From positions 18,142-82,141 of the forward strand of contig JAIPMN010000467.1 of assembly GCA_020650975.1 (NCBI GenBank): a stretch of 64,000 bases of DNA, given 5' to 3'. Shown here in pieces: positions 1-12,382 of this stretch. The translations under genes and the position numbers were made by a program. The notes beneath the pieces were generated by a model, which was not told where the DNA came from, searched no databases, and worked only from the letters and a program-made list of their open reading frames with translations. Every line of letters begins with the position of its first letter. Positions within the stretch are counted from its first letter, which is position 1. The DNA comes from Apostichopus californicus (lineage: Eukaryota; Echinodermata; Holothuroidea; Aspidochirotida; Stichopodidae).

Positions 1-443
1 TGCAATTTGCATACCTTTCTACACCCCACTGTGCATTTTACCACATTTTGACCCGCGCATATTTTGATTCACAGTATTAATAAAAATGCAATCTTTGTCT
101 TTATCCACAAGACAAACACTGTCAAGATTGCAAGTAACCCTTTGCTATTTTGTAGTTATTTTGTCAATACGCTTTTAAGACTCACCTTGTCCCACTTTTG
201 TAGTTTTCCGGCCTTTCAGCGCATAGAGACTTTAGTGTATATTTGCGCCTTATAAGAACTGTGTATTATTATTTTTATTATTAAATTTCCAATGATGGAA
301 TAAAATTTATGTTCCTGTTAGATATAGTTTGGTATTGAAACAATCACTGCGTGTTATAAATAAACTGATTTCACGACTAACCTTTTACAGAGCGGCAAAT
401 GTAACCTAGATTATTTCTCTCCATGAATTACATTCTTCCTTAC

Positions 444-498
444 CTTAGATACTGATATCTCATACTAGTCCTCGTTAGCAGATTCCAGGATCCCAATT
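444..498 (-). CDS. GPAT3/4: GPAT3/4-like internal exon (exon 5, 55 nt)
   Basis: The acceptor is TTTCTATGTCAG and the donor GTAAGG. With the carried G it reads ELGSWNLLTRTSMRYQYL and leaves in phase 2. It matches the EELxSWNLLxRTN.NFQY segment of the family. The next exon must lie beyond base 1. Confidence 0.85.
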
Positions 499-3400
499 CT
501 GACATAGAAAGTGGGGAAAAAGCAACACCAGAATTAATCAAATTTGAACTTGATAAGATTTGAAAAAGGAAAGCGAGGTGGTATGAAAAGCTGGAAGACT
601 GGCCTGGGTGAAAACGATATCTTTGAAAACAAGAGCAACGGTATCGTACATGTACGACTTAAGAGGTGAGGGGAGTCTGATTTGTCTAGTTAATAATCTC
701 CACCAACTGGTCTACAGTAGGTAGATCTGTTAGGTATGTTGGAGGACTTTTAAGGAGACAACTTTACAAAAGGTAAAAGAATAAGTGAAAACATATGTTG
801 GCATACGCCAAATAGATTACTCATCTCACAAACATTGTCACAATCAAAACTCATTCAACATCAAGATATTTTTTTCTCTCTCCAATTTGTAAAGACTACA
901 TCAGTCTTGAACCTATCAAGACATGACTTTAAGAGGTAACCTTTAAAAACTGAGCACCCTCCACCCCTACATATATGTATGTATGACCTACTGTGGGACC
1001 TTCATGTGTGGCACGTATGAATGAATCATGTTAAATAGGCAGAGAAGATCTGATATTTGGTGATAAAAATCATACAATCTTAGAACAACAAACTCTCCCA
1101 TGGATGAATTACAAACTGTCTGACTGGCGGCAAATATTTGAAGTTGTCTTCAAACACAATGACGAGTTTTAATAAATAAATAAATATATTAATTAGGACA
1201 GTTATACAAATTGATAAATTATGAAACTTGTTGCAACACAATAGTTCCAAAGTACAATGAATATTTTCGAGATATCACCAATCTTGTAACAATGAGTATA
1301 TCTGGTACAAAATCAAACAATTACCGTTATTAAAGATAACTATACTGAATACGGTTGACAATGAGTTCAGCGTGTGTAACAAAGATATATTGTATAATCC
1401 TTAGTTGAACTCAAAAAAGGGGGTCAGAGGTTCTTTTCAACTGATGACCTTCAATACAATGAATGAATTGTAATTGCTTGAGACTGCTCAGCTTTCAGTG
1501 GAATGCCATTGGATGGAAATGGCATAAAACATAAAGTGGCATCGTACTGTAAATCATAGAGAACAAATAATTTTTGGGAATACACTCACCTTCGGCTGAA
1601 AAACATTTGGTTACATCGTCATCTATTATTGCCTGAGTAATAAACACAGAATGTTCAAAATCAAATTTCAAATTTGACCAAGCTGTGTAGAAGCAATCTT
1701 TTATTTTATTTTGTAGAAACAGACCCCTCCCCCACCATCCCCAACAAAAGTTAAATCTTAGACGTCAAACGAAGTAGTCCTATAAATTTAGAGCTATAAT
1801 TTGGTTGAAAGAAAGATTGAGGTAATAACTACATTTAGAGCTCTAAGCAAAGTAAAGATAGCTTAGAAGTTTCCTTGTTGGGGTAATAATTGAGTACAAT
1901 TTGATACCAAACGATGATTTAATTTTTTTCACATATTCCAATGCTCATCTTCAGTAGGTCTAGGGGGCTATGTACTGTATGGCTGGTTACATACTTAGTA
2001 GACTTTAGTACCTGTCAGAGCTTGAACATGTTTAATTGATGTACGCAGGAAAACCTCAATACCTGTCTGGTTTGGAAATTAAGAACAAATGATGCTTCCT
2101 AATACAGCATTTATTGTACGGTACTATTTAAGCACTCCCTCCCCCTCCCCAACCTCTCCCTCCCCTTTGACCTACCTCTACACCTTTCTTGCAAAGGTAG
2201 CACACATGTGATAAGTCAAACTCTTGAGGGGAGTTTGACTTATCACCTTCCACTTCTCCATCCCCTTTTGTCTTGAAAACGTCAGCAAAATGTCTCGGTG
2301 AGTCTTTTTGGATTAATGACACTGATAAAAGCAAAAGAAAAGAAAAATATGGTATTTAAGAATGACATCGTTAAATTGTCAACAGCACTAAAAGGAATTG
2401 AGATGTGAACACTAAATATTTTTAAACAGAAATACTATCTCACTAAAATCAAATCTAAGGAGAAGTGATGATTCTGTGTAAATTTTCATAAACTGGGGGA
2501 GAAATATTTTGACATATTAGAAAGGGTAGGTATATGCTTTATCAGGATGAAAACTAACTAATAACCAATTTGAACTTGTTGTCCAGTAAACAAAAGATCA
2601 GTTATTCAGTATTCCATAATTAAAACATTTATCTTCAATATACATTTAAAATAAATGACATGTATGCAAAATTTTTCTTGAAGAGAACAAGGAAATGTTT
2701 TGGACTGGAACAGGAACAGGAACTAGTGTGACCTCAAGGTGACCTCCACTGCAGGTGCTGTACCAATCGAGGAATCCATACCCTTTAATAGTTGGTGGGG
2801 ATCCCTACAAAGCCTGCATTCCCGATAGGTTTGCATCTCTGCTCCAAAACGTAGTTTACAAATTGTAAGCCTGTCAGACTTTGGATTTTCTTATCTCGGA
2901 TAAGACATCCTCTACAAACGTTGACCCTTTGAGGGTCAACAGATAAATAGCCATGAGTAAACTGACCTACATTTTTTATGGCTCCCGCTTGCGATTGAAT
3001 ACACGTACGGTAGGTCTTTGAAAATGACTATACCTTTAGCGCCAAAGTTTCTATGGGTTAAAATCTCAGGAAAATTGTACCCTTGAATTATAGAAAGCTA
3101 ACTATTAAAGGAGATGTTTGTAACAAATTATGATAAAAGGCATAAACTATATATGAAAGATCTAAAACTCAAAGGAAAAAGTCATGGGAGGTGTCCTTTC
3201 AACAGACCATACTGTCCACATTAATGTTAGTACCAATATAAATTTTTGGATCACCTACTGTAAATGTATCACACATTTCAAATAGATTTGTTTATTTCCT
3301 CATTTGAATATTGAAGTACATGTTATGCAACCTACAAAACTTAAGCTAATTTGACTAGTTATGAATGTACATTACACTTATCACTTTCTGCACAACAACT

Positions 3401-6400
3401 GCACTCTATCTCTCTAGCCCATGTCTAGATCTGTGACTTGGTATCCTTTTAACAAACGCTGCCCTCCCACAGAGTCAAACACCAATCACAGCTGGTAAAT
3501 TGGCCGCCTCAATCTACCACTCAAAATTTTCTAGACGTTTGGGGACAAACTTGACTGTAAAGACTGTCAACCATAGAATTAGAGTGACTGAACCTTCTTA
3601 TCATTCGGATATCACTAATCATGCTTTGGAAAGTTTGGAGGGCAGGGTTCACCCATGATAGCATCACAATGTCACAGAAATATGATTTGACAGATGCATG
3701 GTTTAGCATGACCTTTGATAAAGCTGGATTAGATAACAGTTAAGTTCGTACAAAGTTTGCCTACTGTACAGTACATACAGACTAGGGTGGCTAAAATTGA
3801 TCCTCTAGTTAATACCATAGAATCCCAAAAAAACTCACTGGTTTAGGTAATTTACAAACGACGATACTTACCTGTCTCCACTCTACATGGATGCACTCAA
3901 TCTACCTAGCTTACAAAAGTTGTTAACATTTTAGCACTGCCCCCTCCCCCCCCTGCCCCCACAGACCCAATTCAGGGTAAATGGCTACATCCCCTCCCTT
4001 CCAAATTCATGCAGGTCATAGAGTTGTCAATGGGCAAACCAGTCAAATCTTTTAATTGCTACTGTGAGTGCAAGTTTAATCAAGTCTTTAAAATCAAGAC
4101 TTCTTGGGATATATACAACTTTAAAGGGAGCACAAACCTTCTTGTCTACAGTTGATCTCCTAAGCTGTTTAATCTCCTTCGTTCAATCTATTTTAACTCT
4201 ATTCATTGTGCATTGGTCCAGTTTATATCTTTTTCCATCTGTCTTAATTTAATGTATTGTCCTTTAATCTGTTTGTTTCACTTTAAAGAAGTTCCCTGCT
4301 AGGGTTGAAACATCAGGCCCTCTACCTTATAACATATATATTTAAAACTTATTATATGACGTAATCTTTGTGCTTATATCTTTATGATCATGATGCAAAT
4401 TTATAACCTAAATATGTCACACAGAATACCATTGTACAGAATACAGAATACCATTGTAATATTTGAAAACTTAATTTATGGTATGGGATCAATGGTAACT
4501 TTAGACATAATGCTTTCCATAGTACAGTAGCTAACTCAACAAATCTTCTGTTTGACATATTTGAAGTATTATGAATGCGAGGGTGATTAATCTTGAAACA
4601 CTTGTTTTTTGTACTGTTCTATCGTGTTACAATCTATTGTAGTCAGTACTAGGTCAAAACTTACTCTATTTCAAACAATACACAGGCCTCCTTTGCATGT
4701 ACTCAGATTTTGGGCTATTTATTGGCGAATTCAGTGTCAGTGGATTTTGCCGTTTGCCAGGTGAAAAAAAAACAGCACTGGCAATTTTCTGGCAGCAGAC
4801 AGTAAGAACTTGAGACGCAAGTAAGTCGGTTAACAATTGTCTGAAAATTGCCATTGCCTTTATTCTTTCTTTCAACTAGCAGATGACAAAATCCACTAGC
4901 ATTTTCTTTGCCAGTCAATAGCCCAATTTTTGGGGCCTGATATGAGTGCAGTGGAACCAGCTAATTAACGTTGAGAGCATGAAGTACCTTTTAGACTGAC
5001 AGAGGTTAAGAACACCAGTTGTCATATATTCCTTTGTTATTGAGTCATTCCATGAGGTTGGGTGCAAAGTGTGAAAACAATGTGAAAGTTTTGTCATGTA
5101 AAGGTGTTCTTTTGTATATTAGCCTACGAGATGAACGAGTGGAAATATGCGATATGTTGCACAGGTGTATCTAAGCCAAATACAGCTTGATCTGATGATC
5201 ACGTAGTGGAATATAATCATTGATTTATGTGCACAGTTTACCCCGGAGCGATCCCACCCCTAACCTCACCATGGAATGACCCTTTTGAATGATTTGGTCT
5301 CATCGTGGACTCTTAAGAATGCGGCTAATCACAAACACTGTTTGAGGTTTGCACTGCTCAGGTTGACATCATGCTGTGAATTAATACATTACGCAGCAGC
5401 GTTTGTCCTACCGTATCGGTAACGGTAAATATTTAGCCTGGACGGTATCGCATCTAAAGTGTATCTAAAGGTCAGTAGAAGCCTGGATTCAGAGGCTAAG
5501 CTTCATTCCCAGAGTTCGTGGAGAGTTGAATTATGTCGAATGATGTGTAGCCTTTTATTAATACTCCAGGCACATTAATATGAGGACAACTGATACAAGA
5601 GTAATGGCTTTATTTAGGGTTATATTAACCTTTGTTGCAATGCCAGTGCCCAAATATGAAATTTTCAGCAATGGCAAACTTGCTTAAATACACTAGGGAA
5701 TATATTGCCACTGACACTGTACCTTTAATGGTGCAGTTTAAATGGATACTCATAATCATGTCCAAACCATCTAGCGGTACTTCAAAGGAATTTGTTTACG
5801 GCTAAAGACATGAATTTAATAAGAAACATGCTGGTGTTTCTTTTTTAATGCATCTGCGTTGCAACAGTAGAGTGAATTATGTCATCATGGGCATTCGTGG
5901 CAATTGAGCTGAAATTATTTTTTGTTATTCTTCAGAACATTTGAATCATTTATCCACAGAAGAAAATAATATTTGTGCAAAAACGAAACTATTATTCAAG
6001 CAAACACTCAAACTATATCACAAGCTTGCTAGCAGTACACTATAACCAGCTACAACACACTTTTAACAACTACTGTATGAGAAATGTCTCTTCTGAATCT
6101 GATACGCTATTACATAGTCCAAGCACAGAAACGACTCACACAAATATGGAGAAACGTTAGAAACCCAAAAGTATCGTTTTCCACGAGAAACATCCATCGT
6201 TTAAAATGTATATCTTCTTTAAGATATCCGTTTTACACACTCTTGTACCATCTTGAGAAATTCTAAAAAATCTGAAAATGACCAGTTTCCGATTTTTTTT
6301 TAATACCCAGACAATCAGTTAAAGTAGAAATCTAGGCAAAGAGGAGCAACTAATTGGTCAGCTTTAATGATCATTTTGGAAATGAAAGAAATTTTCAGAT

Positions 6401-9400
6401 AATCTGCTTCGACACTCTACGGGTAAAACAAATAGAAAGTTTAGAGTATAATAATACCTTGTGAAATTGGTAGACTCTCTCCTTGCTGTGGCTGCAGGTT
6501 ACTTTGAAGACCATGATCTTTGCAAGCAATTTCCACTCGCTGTCTTCCAAACTATGGACAGTAAAACAGGAAAAAAACGGTGGTATAAAACAAAGACATG
6601 TGTTATGGGTTACAGGTCATATTTGAAAGGATTTCTAAAAGGTGGGCCAAACATGCTGGTCAGATTATAAATTTCCATTATGCCAAACTGACAACTCCTC
6701 TTTATAAGATATATATATCTGTGTGACTTGTCACCTTTGAGACCTTGAGTAGAGCTCCTAATTCATGCACTTGACTTAAACCAAACTTGAAGAAAAGTTA
6801 TTTAAAGTATTTAAGGCAGTTGTTTCAAGGCACATACCCACAAAAAATCCATTTGGCTTTGTAATTGCTTTGCTATATAATTAGCTCAAAATTCCTACTT
6901 AACTATCTTTACTATTTGTCCACGAATTTAGTGAGAACCAGGGAAAAAATCATAGATTTCCAGCTCTTATTTGTAGCACTCACATGAGGGCATCAACCAA
7001 TTAATTCACCGGTTAGGATTTCACAATATATAAGTTTTATTCCAAAATTGTTTCAATATCCAGAAAGAAAAGTCTTCTAATGTGAAATATAGACATACTG
7101 TTGTATAAGATTCCTAATTCTATGTATGGGCATATGGACATTTTCTTTTCACCGATTTTGAACTAGCAAATTAACTCTGGCCAGCAATCACCCCCTTAAT
7201 CATTGTAATAAATCTATGAGAGAGCTGAATTTTTTATTCACTGTGAAATATTCCACAACTTACTGGGAAGCCAAATGCAGAATATCACTGAGAATAAAGC
7301 TAAATTTTCAGACCATTTAGCTTCTTCATAGCACGGATGTTTCAGTTTGAAATGAGGTTCCACTAATTGACATCACAGAGATTTTAACAGTTAAAATGTG
7401 TAATGAATGCAAGATCTTAATGTTCAGCAGAACAATGTTAGGAGTTGAAGTCAATTGACAGTGCGTAACCGCATTGTTGAACTACAACCCCTCTGTAGAA
7501 CAGGTACTTGTACAGTAGGTCCACTTTGATTGTTTATAGTGATAAGGAATCAACAGAGAGGAACAAACAATTACAGTAACCTTAATCGGATTAGATAAAT
7601 AAAACTATGCAAACAATGTACCTGGTTACAAATCATTCACAAAATACACAAAGACATTTGGAGTTACTTTACTCCATGAGTTTCTTTCTATCAATCTTAA
7701 TGCTCATGAAATAACCTTTCATAAATCTTATATTACCATCAAAAATATCCTAATATACATGTATGGAAGCATTAAAACACCATGCCCCCTAATATGTACT
7801 TCCGGGGAAGCTGCCTGTATTCTCCTCCTTCCGAATGTTAGTGTCAGTCAGAGGTCAGCTGAATGAATTTTCACTCTGACCATTTTCTGACTTTTTCCTC
7901 TGACCATTTTTTTGTTAAAGAAGCTTTTGGATTCTACTCTTATGACTGCTAGCTGAATAGGTACTTTGGTAGTTTATCATCATTACCAGAGCTTATAATT
8001 TATTATTATCTTAAAACAACTCATTATTTGGTAGTTCCAAGCTTTCACTGAAGTAATAAATATATATCTGAAAATATTTCTGGAATAATACTAATTTTTT
8101 TTTAATTAGTCTCATCAAATGCTGATACTTTCTTGCACAGTGAAACAATGTCACTTGCTAAACTGGGCTTTACATTTTGTCCCACATGAACAAATTTCAG
8201 GCAGATTATTATCAAAACAAGATCTTGAAATCTTTGAGATGAACAATCTTGAAATTGTCAGACTGGATGGAAGGCTGACAATAATGTTGAGCAAAAGTAA
8301 ATACCATGTAGGCCTACTGTCATATGAAAATCTGGTCGATTTTCACAATTGCAGAACACTTCACACCTCATAATAAGTCCCTCCAATAGGCCATTGGGCT
8401 ACTCAATAATAGTAGTATTTATAGTAATATAGTATAAGTAGAGTTAGGCCTAAATAACATTGTCTTTCTTTGTAAAACTGTATTGATAATGTAAGAGCAT
8501 GAAATTATATCATGAAGCTTACCACGCTATAAGAAATATAATCACATAGACGACGCATACATTCTTACAATATATACTGTACAGTCAACCCTTGTGTTTC
8601 ACATTTTAGAACAGGAAATATAAACTATTGGTTTTACTAGTTGTTTTAGATCCTACCTGGAAATCGAGCACAATTGATCCAAGTACCACGCAATATGTCT
8701 AATACTCATGATCTCTACAATGGGGTACCTCAATGGTCAATTCTCGGTCCTGTTCTCTTTTCTCTATATACCTCTTTCTCTGTAGACCTCTTCGCTAGGA
8801 AATATTATTAGTTCTTATGATATTACCTTTATGTTGTATGCTGATGATACCCAACTTTATGTTGCTCTTTGATAAAAAATATCTCAAATTAGCTGTACCT
8901 AAGATGGAGTCAGGCATTCAGGAAGTCGGGCTGTGGATGTCCAATAACTACTTTAAGGTTAACGATGATAAAACTGAGGAAATTGTTTTCCAAATTGGGA
9001 TCAAATCAGCTCTCTTTAAGAATTTGTGACAATGTCATAAACTCTGTTCCTGTAGTCCACAACCTTGGTGTGTAAATGGACACTACTCACCTTTCTATGG
9101 ATCAGCAAGTTATGTAAGTCAACAATGTTCCATATTAGGTGGGTGATGCAACTTAGGAAATATCTCGATAGGCATGGTACTGAGAAACTTATTCATGCTG
9201 TAATCTTGAGTAGACTTAAATGGCAATCCTCTTCTATTTGGTGTAGCTACATTGCAACTATCGAGATTGCAAAGGATCCAGAACATGGCTGCTTGAATCC
9301 TCCATAGAGCAAACAGGTTTACCCCCATCACGTCTTTACCGGAAGAACTACACTGGTTACCAATAGGACTCCGTATTGACTACAAAATCCTCATTTCTAG

Positions 9401-10690
9401 CTTTTCGTGCCATTAAAACTGGTACCCCCAAGTACCTCAATTTTCTCTCATATCAGCAAGCTAAATGTAGACCATTTACGTTCACATTATCAATTCAACT
9501 TCAGGTTCCAATGTCATGTTTAGTAAAGGCTTCATAATTGACGCACCTTCGTAATTAACGTACCTTCAAATATTACTAGCAACCATACAGTAGGCAACCT
9601 AAACTTTTTGCAGTCAAGCAGAATTACATATTTCATTAGTTTGAATCAATTTCAGCTATGTGCAGACCAAATTGTGGTATTTTTTAAGCTTTTAACACCC
9701 TTCCCAGTTTTGCACATTTTTATGGCATTTGGAAATCTTAGACCCTAAAAAAGAACCAAAATTACCTCCATATGATACCACTACTCTATGGGACCTGAGC
9801 TTAGACTCTCAGAGCATAGTAAACAGCATCCAAAGTCAATGGAAGTATACCTACTAACTTAGGCCTGTAGACACTACAGTTAGCTTATTGACGAATGTGT
9901 CAATTTAGGGGTATGAAAGAACTTGACATGGCAGACATTGGATTTTTCCTTAATAGACATCGTTGATCAAATCCTTAAGTGCGTCAATTATGAGCCCACC
10001 ATGCTACAAGATACTTTTCGGTGATCAAAGCTTTCTGATTGATGCACCACGTTTATGGAACTCCCTCCCGGTTGAACTTAAGTTAGGTCTTTGGTTTCTA
10101 TTATTCAATTCAGGCGCTGTCTTATCCTTTTACTTGCAACTCTATTAGGTTTTTGCACCTCAGCACCCGAAAAACGCATTGAACAACTTCTGTTTGAGTC
10201 TGGGCTATATACAAATTATAGGAGTCTAAGATTACTGTAGGCCTAGCCAAGTTATTATTATTATCACCATCGCAGGACCTGTGTACTCTTTCATAACGTA
10301 TATAAAATCGCAGTACCAGTTTCGCGAATATTGCAACTCGCAAGTTTATCGGGATGTACAATGTACTGAATTCAACATTTCAAACATCTCCGATTTAACT
10401 CGTTACAAAGCATTATGCAATATGTAACTCACTTCATCGCAAACATTACGGTTCAACAGACAGTCAAACGACAAACAGTAATTTAGCCTAGGCCTAGGTT
10501 AGATAGCCTAGGCCTAAACTTGAATTAAGTTACTAACCTCGAACACTTTCAACAGCAATCCAAGATAATATTTTCGCACGCCGAGACGGATACCTAACAC
10601 AGATGGTATTATCACAAGTCCAACAATGACAAAAAATGGCGTCAAATACAACCCCAGCAAAGTGAGGAAAATTTGTTCAAAAGCTACCAT
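444..10690 (-). CDS. GPAT3/4: GPAT3/GPAT4-type glycerol-3-phosphate acyltransferase, 5' part (partial gene)
   Basis: This family transfers an acyl chain from acyl-CoA to glycerol-3-phosphate at the ER membrane, the first step of glycerolipid synthesis. Four minus-strand exons are visible: 10690-10538, 2321-2176, 1632-1590 and 498-444. Exon 1 gives a hydrophobic N-terminus ending VRKYYLGLLLKVFE, like the GPAT3/4 membrane segment. Later exons give EFDLSHVCYLCKKGVE, AIIDDDVTKCFSAE and SWNLLTRT, which align in order with the conserved region before the acyltransferase core. Phases fit: exon 3 to 4 phase 0, exon 4 to 5 phase 1. Exon 1 leaves in phase 0 and 2321-2176 enters in phase 1, so a short exon (3n+1 nt) must lie between 2322 and 10537; I could not find it. 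The catalytic NHxxxD motif is off the left edge. It mixes GPAT3 and GPAT4 residues, as expected of a single invertebrate homologue. The family call is secure. Confidence 0.9.
499..1589 (-). other. GPAT3/4-like intron 4
   Basis: Ordinary AT-rich intron sequence between the 43-nt and 55-nt exons. I see no additional exon, RNA gene or recognisable repeat in it. Bases 1-443 are likewise featureless and would be the start of the following intron. Confidence 0.7.
1590..1632 (-). CDS. GPAT3/4: GPAT3/4-like internal exon (exon 4, 43 nt)
   Basis: A micro-exon between TTATTACTCAG and GTGAGT encodes AIIDDDVTKCFSAE plus one base. It aligns without gaps to the A/T-I-x-D-D/E-V-T-x-R-F-S-A-E segment of GPAT3/4. 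It enters in phase 0 and leaves in phase 1. Confidence 0.85.
2176..2321 (-). CDS. GPAT3/4: GPAT3/4-like internal exon (exon 3)
   Basis: The acceptor is TTTTATCAG, the exon carries two carry-over bases plus 48 codons, and the donor is GTAGGT. The peptide runs SLIQKDSP... to EFDLSHVCYLCKKGVE. This corresponds to the GIIxKD... and EFELSD.FYF.KKG segments of GPAT3/4. The split first codon must be xTG. Confidence 0.85.
2322..8640 (-). other. GPAT3/4-like intron 1 or 2 region with an unlocated exon
   Basis: One short exon of about 20 codons, entering in phase 0 and leaving in phase 1, is required here or just above. The strong donor-like GTAAGT sites near 3871 and 4664 on the minus strand are preceded by in-frame stops, so they were not accepted. 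No family domain was recognised in the rest. Confidence 0.5.
8655..9520 (+). mobile_element. CR1/L2-type LINE reverse-transcriptase remnant, 5' segment
   Basis: Decayed non-LTR reverse transcriptase, broken by stops and frameshifts. The order of motifs is canonical: GVPQWSILGPVLFSLYTS near 8722, the catalytic YADDTQLYV at 8837-8863, MESGIQEVGLWMSNNYFKVN near 8905-8960, then a degenerate RLQRIQN-like and LHWLPI-like block near 9260-9360. The endonuclease part is absent, so it is 5' truncated. It lies in intron 1 of the acyltransferase gene on the opposite strand. The coding part resumes at 10007 after an inserted transposon. Confidence 0.85.
9521..10006 (+). mobile_element. Non-autonomous TIR transposon, copy 1 (inserted in LINE)
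   Basis: This element has inverted ends, TCATAATTGACGCAC near 9532 and its complement GTGCGTCAATTATGA near 9980. The outer boundaries TAGTAAAGG... and ...CCACCATGCTA are shared with two more copies near 45 kb. A TA dinucleotide at each outer end fits a TA target duplication. It splits the LINE reading frame cleanly. Compared with the other copies it lacks about 140 bp in the middle. No coding potential was seen. Confidence 0.85.
10007..10112 (+). mobile_element. CR1/L2-type LINE remnant, 3' segment
   Basis: Continuation of the LINE interrupted at 9520. The frame reads KILFGDQSF..APRLWNSLP, matching the YGDRSFSVAAPRLWNSLP-type block that ends CR1/L2 ORF2 proteins. Together with the upstream part it shows that the LINE was present before the DNA transposon landed. 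Confidence 0.8.
10538..10690 (-). CDS. GPAT3/4: GPAT3/4-like exon 1 (start codon, membrane segment)
   Basis: The exon has 51 codons from an ATG in good Kozak context (AAAATGG). Residues 7-36 are strongly hydrophobic and end in a basic GVRKYY turn, matching the N-terminal membrane anchor of GPAT3/4. It ends GTGTTCGAG and splices at GTTAGT in phase 0. It is too short to appear as a long reading frame and was found by reading the minus strand. Confidence 0.85.
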
Positions 10691-10983
10691 TTTTCAGTTG
10701 TCATGTCGAGGTTCATTGTTGACGTTCCACACGCAAGTTTCGTATGCAATTGGTCACAAGCACTGAACCATGGTCCGGTTACAAGTCTTGTTAGTACTAT
10801 TGCTAGTAATACTATATATTGTTAATACTAATAGTGTGCCGCACACAGACATTTCAGTGGTACCCTATAGCATGGAGAAGAACTAACAACATACGGCCCT
10901 GGAGAGTAGTATCAGAGGCTGAGTCACAGTGCGCCCTCAATTATGCGCAGTTTGCTTTTATTACGTAGATTGTGGTTGCACTT

Positions 10984-11151
10984 GATTCGAAATTTCGAAA
11001 TAGCTCACATTACATGTATTGGATACTAGCATACAAAATGTTCTGGGGAGGGATCTTAGTAGAGGGGGATTCGAAATTTCGAAATAGCTCACATTACATG
11101 TATTGGATACTAGCATACAAAATGTTCTGGGGAGGGATCTTAGTAGAGGGG
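10984..11151. repeat. Perfect 84-bp tandem duplication
   Basis: Two adjacent copies of 84 bp (10984-11067 and 11068-11151) appear identical. Each starts with the palindrome TTCGAAATTTCGAA. 84 is a multiple of three, so an open frame runs through both, but nothing suggests a protein. Identity implies a recent duplication. It lies about 300 bp upstream of the acyltransferase start codon. Confidence 0.9.
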
Positions 11152-11866
11152 TATGCCCACCCCAATTTAGAAAATTTTATTTCTGTATGGAAGCTTAGAA
11201 ACAAACTGCTACTATCATTTCTGTCTTTTTAACTAGATTTGTATATACTTTGCGTGCGTGCGTGTGCTGAATGTAAACCTTAGAGAGGAGGCACGTGATC
11301 TCGCTGCTCCCAGTAGCTATGGCCATGTATACATATTAACGATATTAATCATTTAAAAAAATACATAAATATACCTATGCGTGTGGGTAGGAACACGCAG
11401 GTATCTCACATATCTACAATGTTTATTTTTAAAAAGTGTATTTTTTTACGGTAGAATGCCGGCATCCTGTGCTAAGATGTAATTTAACAGCGGTTTGTTA
11501 AAAACGGTGCAACGTTTTTCTCGCGGGTAATTGAAGCTATAAATTGACATCGTTATTTTCTGTTAACTAACAACCACTCTAATGAAATATTTGCTTCTTT
11601 TATCGTGATGATTTTCCCTACTTTTGTACTTCGATTTCATTAATCGGTATTGTCACTTTTGCATGTCATAGGCTAATGGGCATGGAAGGCGAAAATGGAA
11701 AAGTTCTTTTACAACGGCGTCAATTCAGCAACAACCTTGTAAAATTCGTTAACAACGCCCTGATTTGAAGCAACGGCGTGCATATAATCAGTGGCGCAAA
11801 CATTTTCTATTGGGGACCTTCGAAAACTTTTCGCGTTCCATAGGTGAGGGGCAATGTAGGGGTTTG
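11152..11866. other. Intergenic, upstream of the GPAT3/4-like gene
   Basis: AT-rich sequence with no recognised gene. A short TGCG run near 11254 is the only low-complexity feature. Confidence 0.6.
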
Positions 11867-11874
11867 GGCTAGAG

Positions 11875-12382
11875 CAGGGGTTCCCTAACTGGGGTGCATG
11901 ACTCCCCAGGGGTGCGTGAGTCCATCCCATGGGGTTCGTGAGACGTTTCTGGAAGTCAAAACTAGAGTACTTTTTGTTGAAGTAAAATCTGATATATCAT
12001 ATAATTTAGTAATGTACAAAAGTCGTACCTATCGACAAACTCTTTTCGCGTTTTATACGCATATGTTGCCATAGTAGTAGTACCGTACCGTGCATGTGAT
12101 AGAAAACAGGAGCTCCGTCTCATCGTGTGTGATGGGTGATCGATGCGTGATACAATTCGTGATCTGATCTTGAAATTTACAAATAAATATTTGTTCATCT
12201 CTTGTTTCTTTCCATTACAATATTACACTATGCACTTGATCTTTTACGAAGCACTGTTATGCGTATTATAGTTTAATAATGACTCAGATCATGTCTTGAG
12301 AAGTTGGGGGTTCGTGGACAACTCTGACATCCACGTAACAGGGTGGGGTTCGTGGGGGGGGGGATAAGTTAGGGAAACCCTG
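11875..12382. mobile_element. Complete non-autonomous hAT-like element with 8-bp target duplication
   Basis: The 508-bp element starts CAGGGGTTCCCTAACTGGGG and ends TTAGGGAAACCCTG, an imperfect terminal inverted repeat of the hAT type. The 8-bp sequence GGCTAGAG flanks it on both sides (11867-11874 and 12383-12390) without mismatch, as hAT transposition makes. Interior open frames are short and give no transposase similarity, so it depended on another element. Confidence 0.92.

Noticed and set aside
3840-3960. Donor-like CAG/GTAAGT on the minus strand as the missing acyltransferase exon
   Set aside because: The frame that would exit in the required phase contains a TGA just upstream.
4664-4875. 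Minus-strand frame ending near a GTAAGT site
   Set aside because: It has a stop immediately before the donor in the needed phase and no similarity to GPAT.
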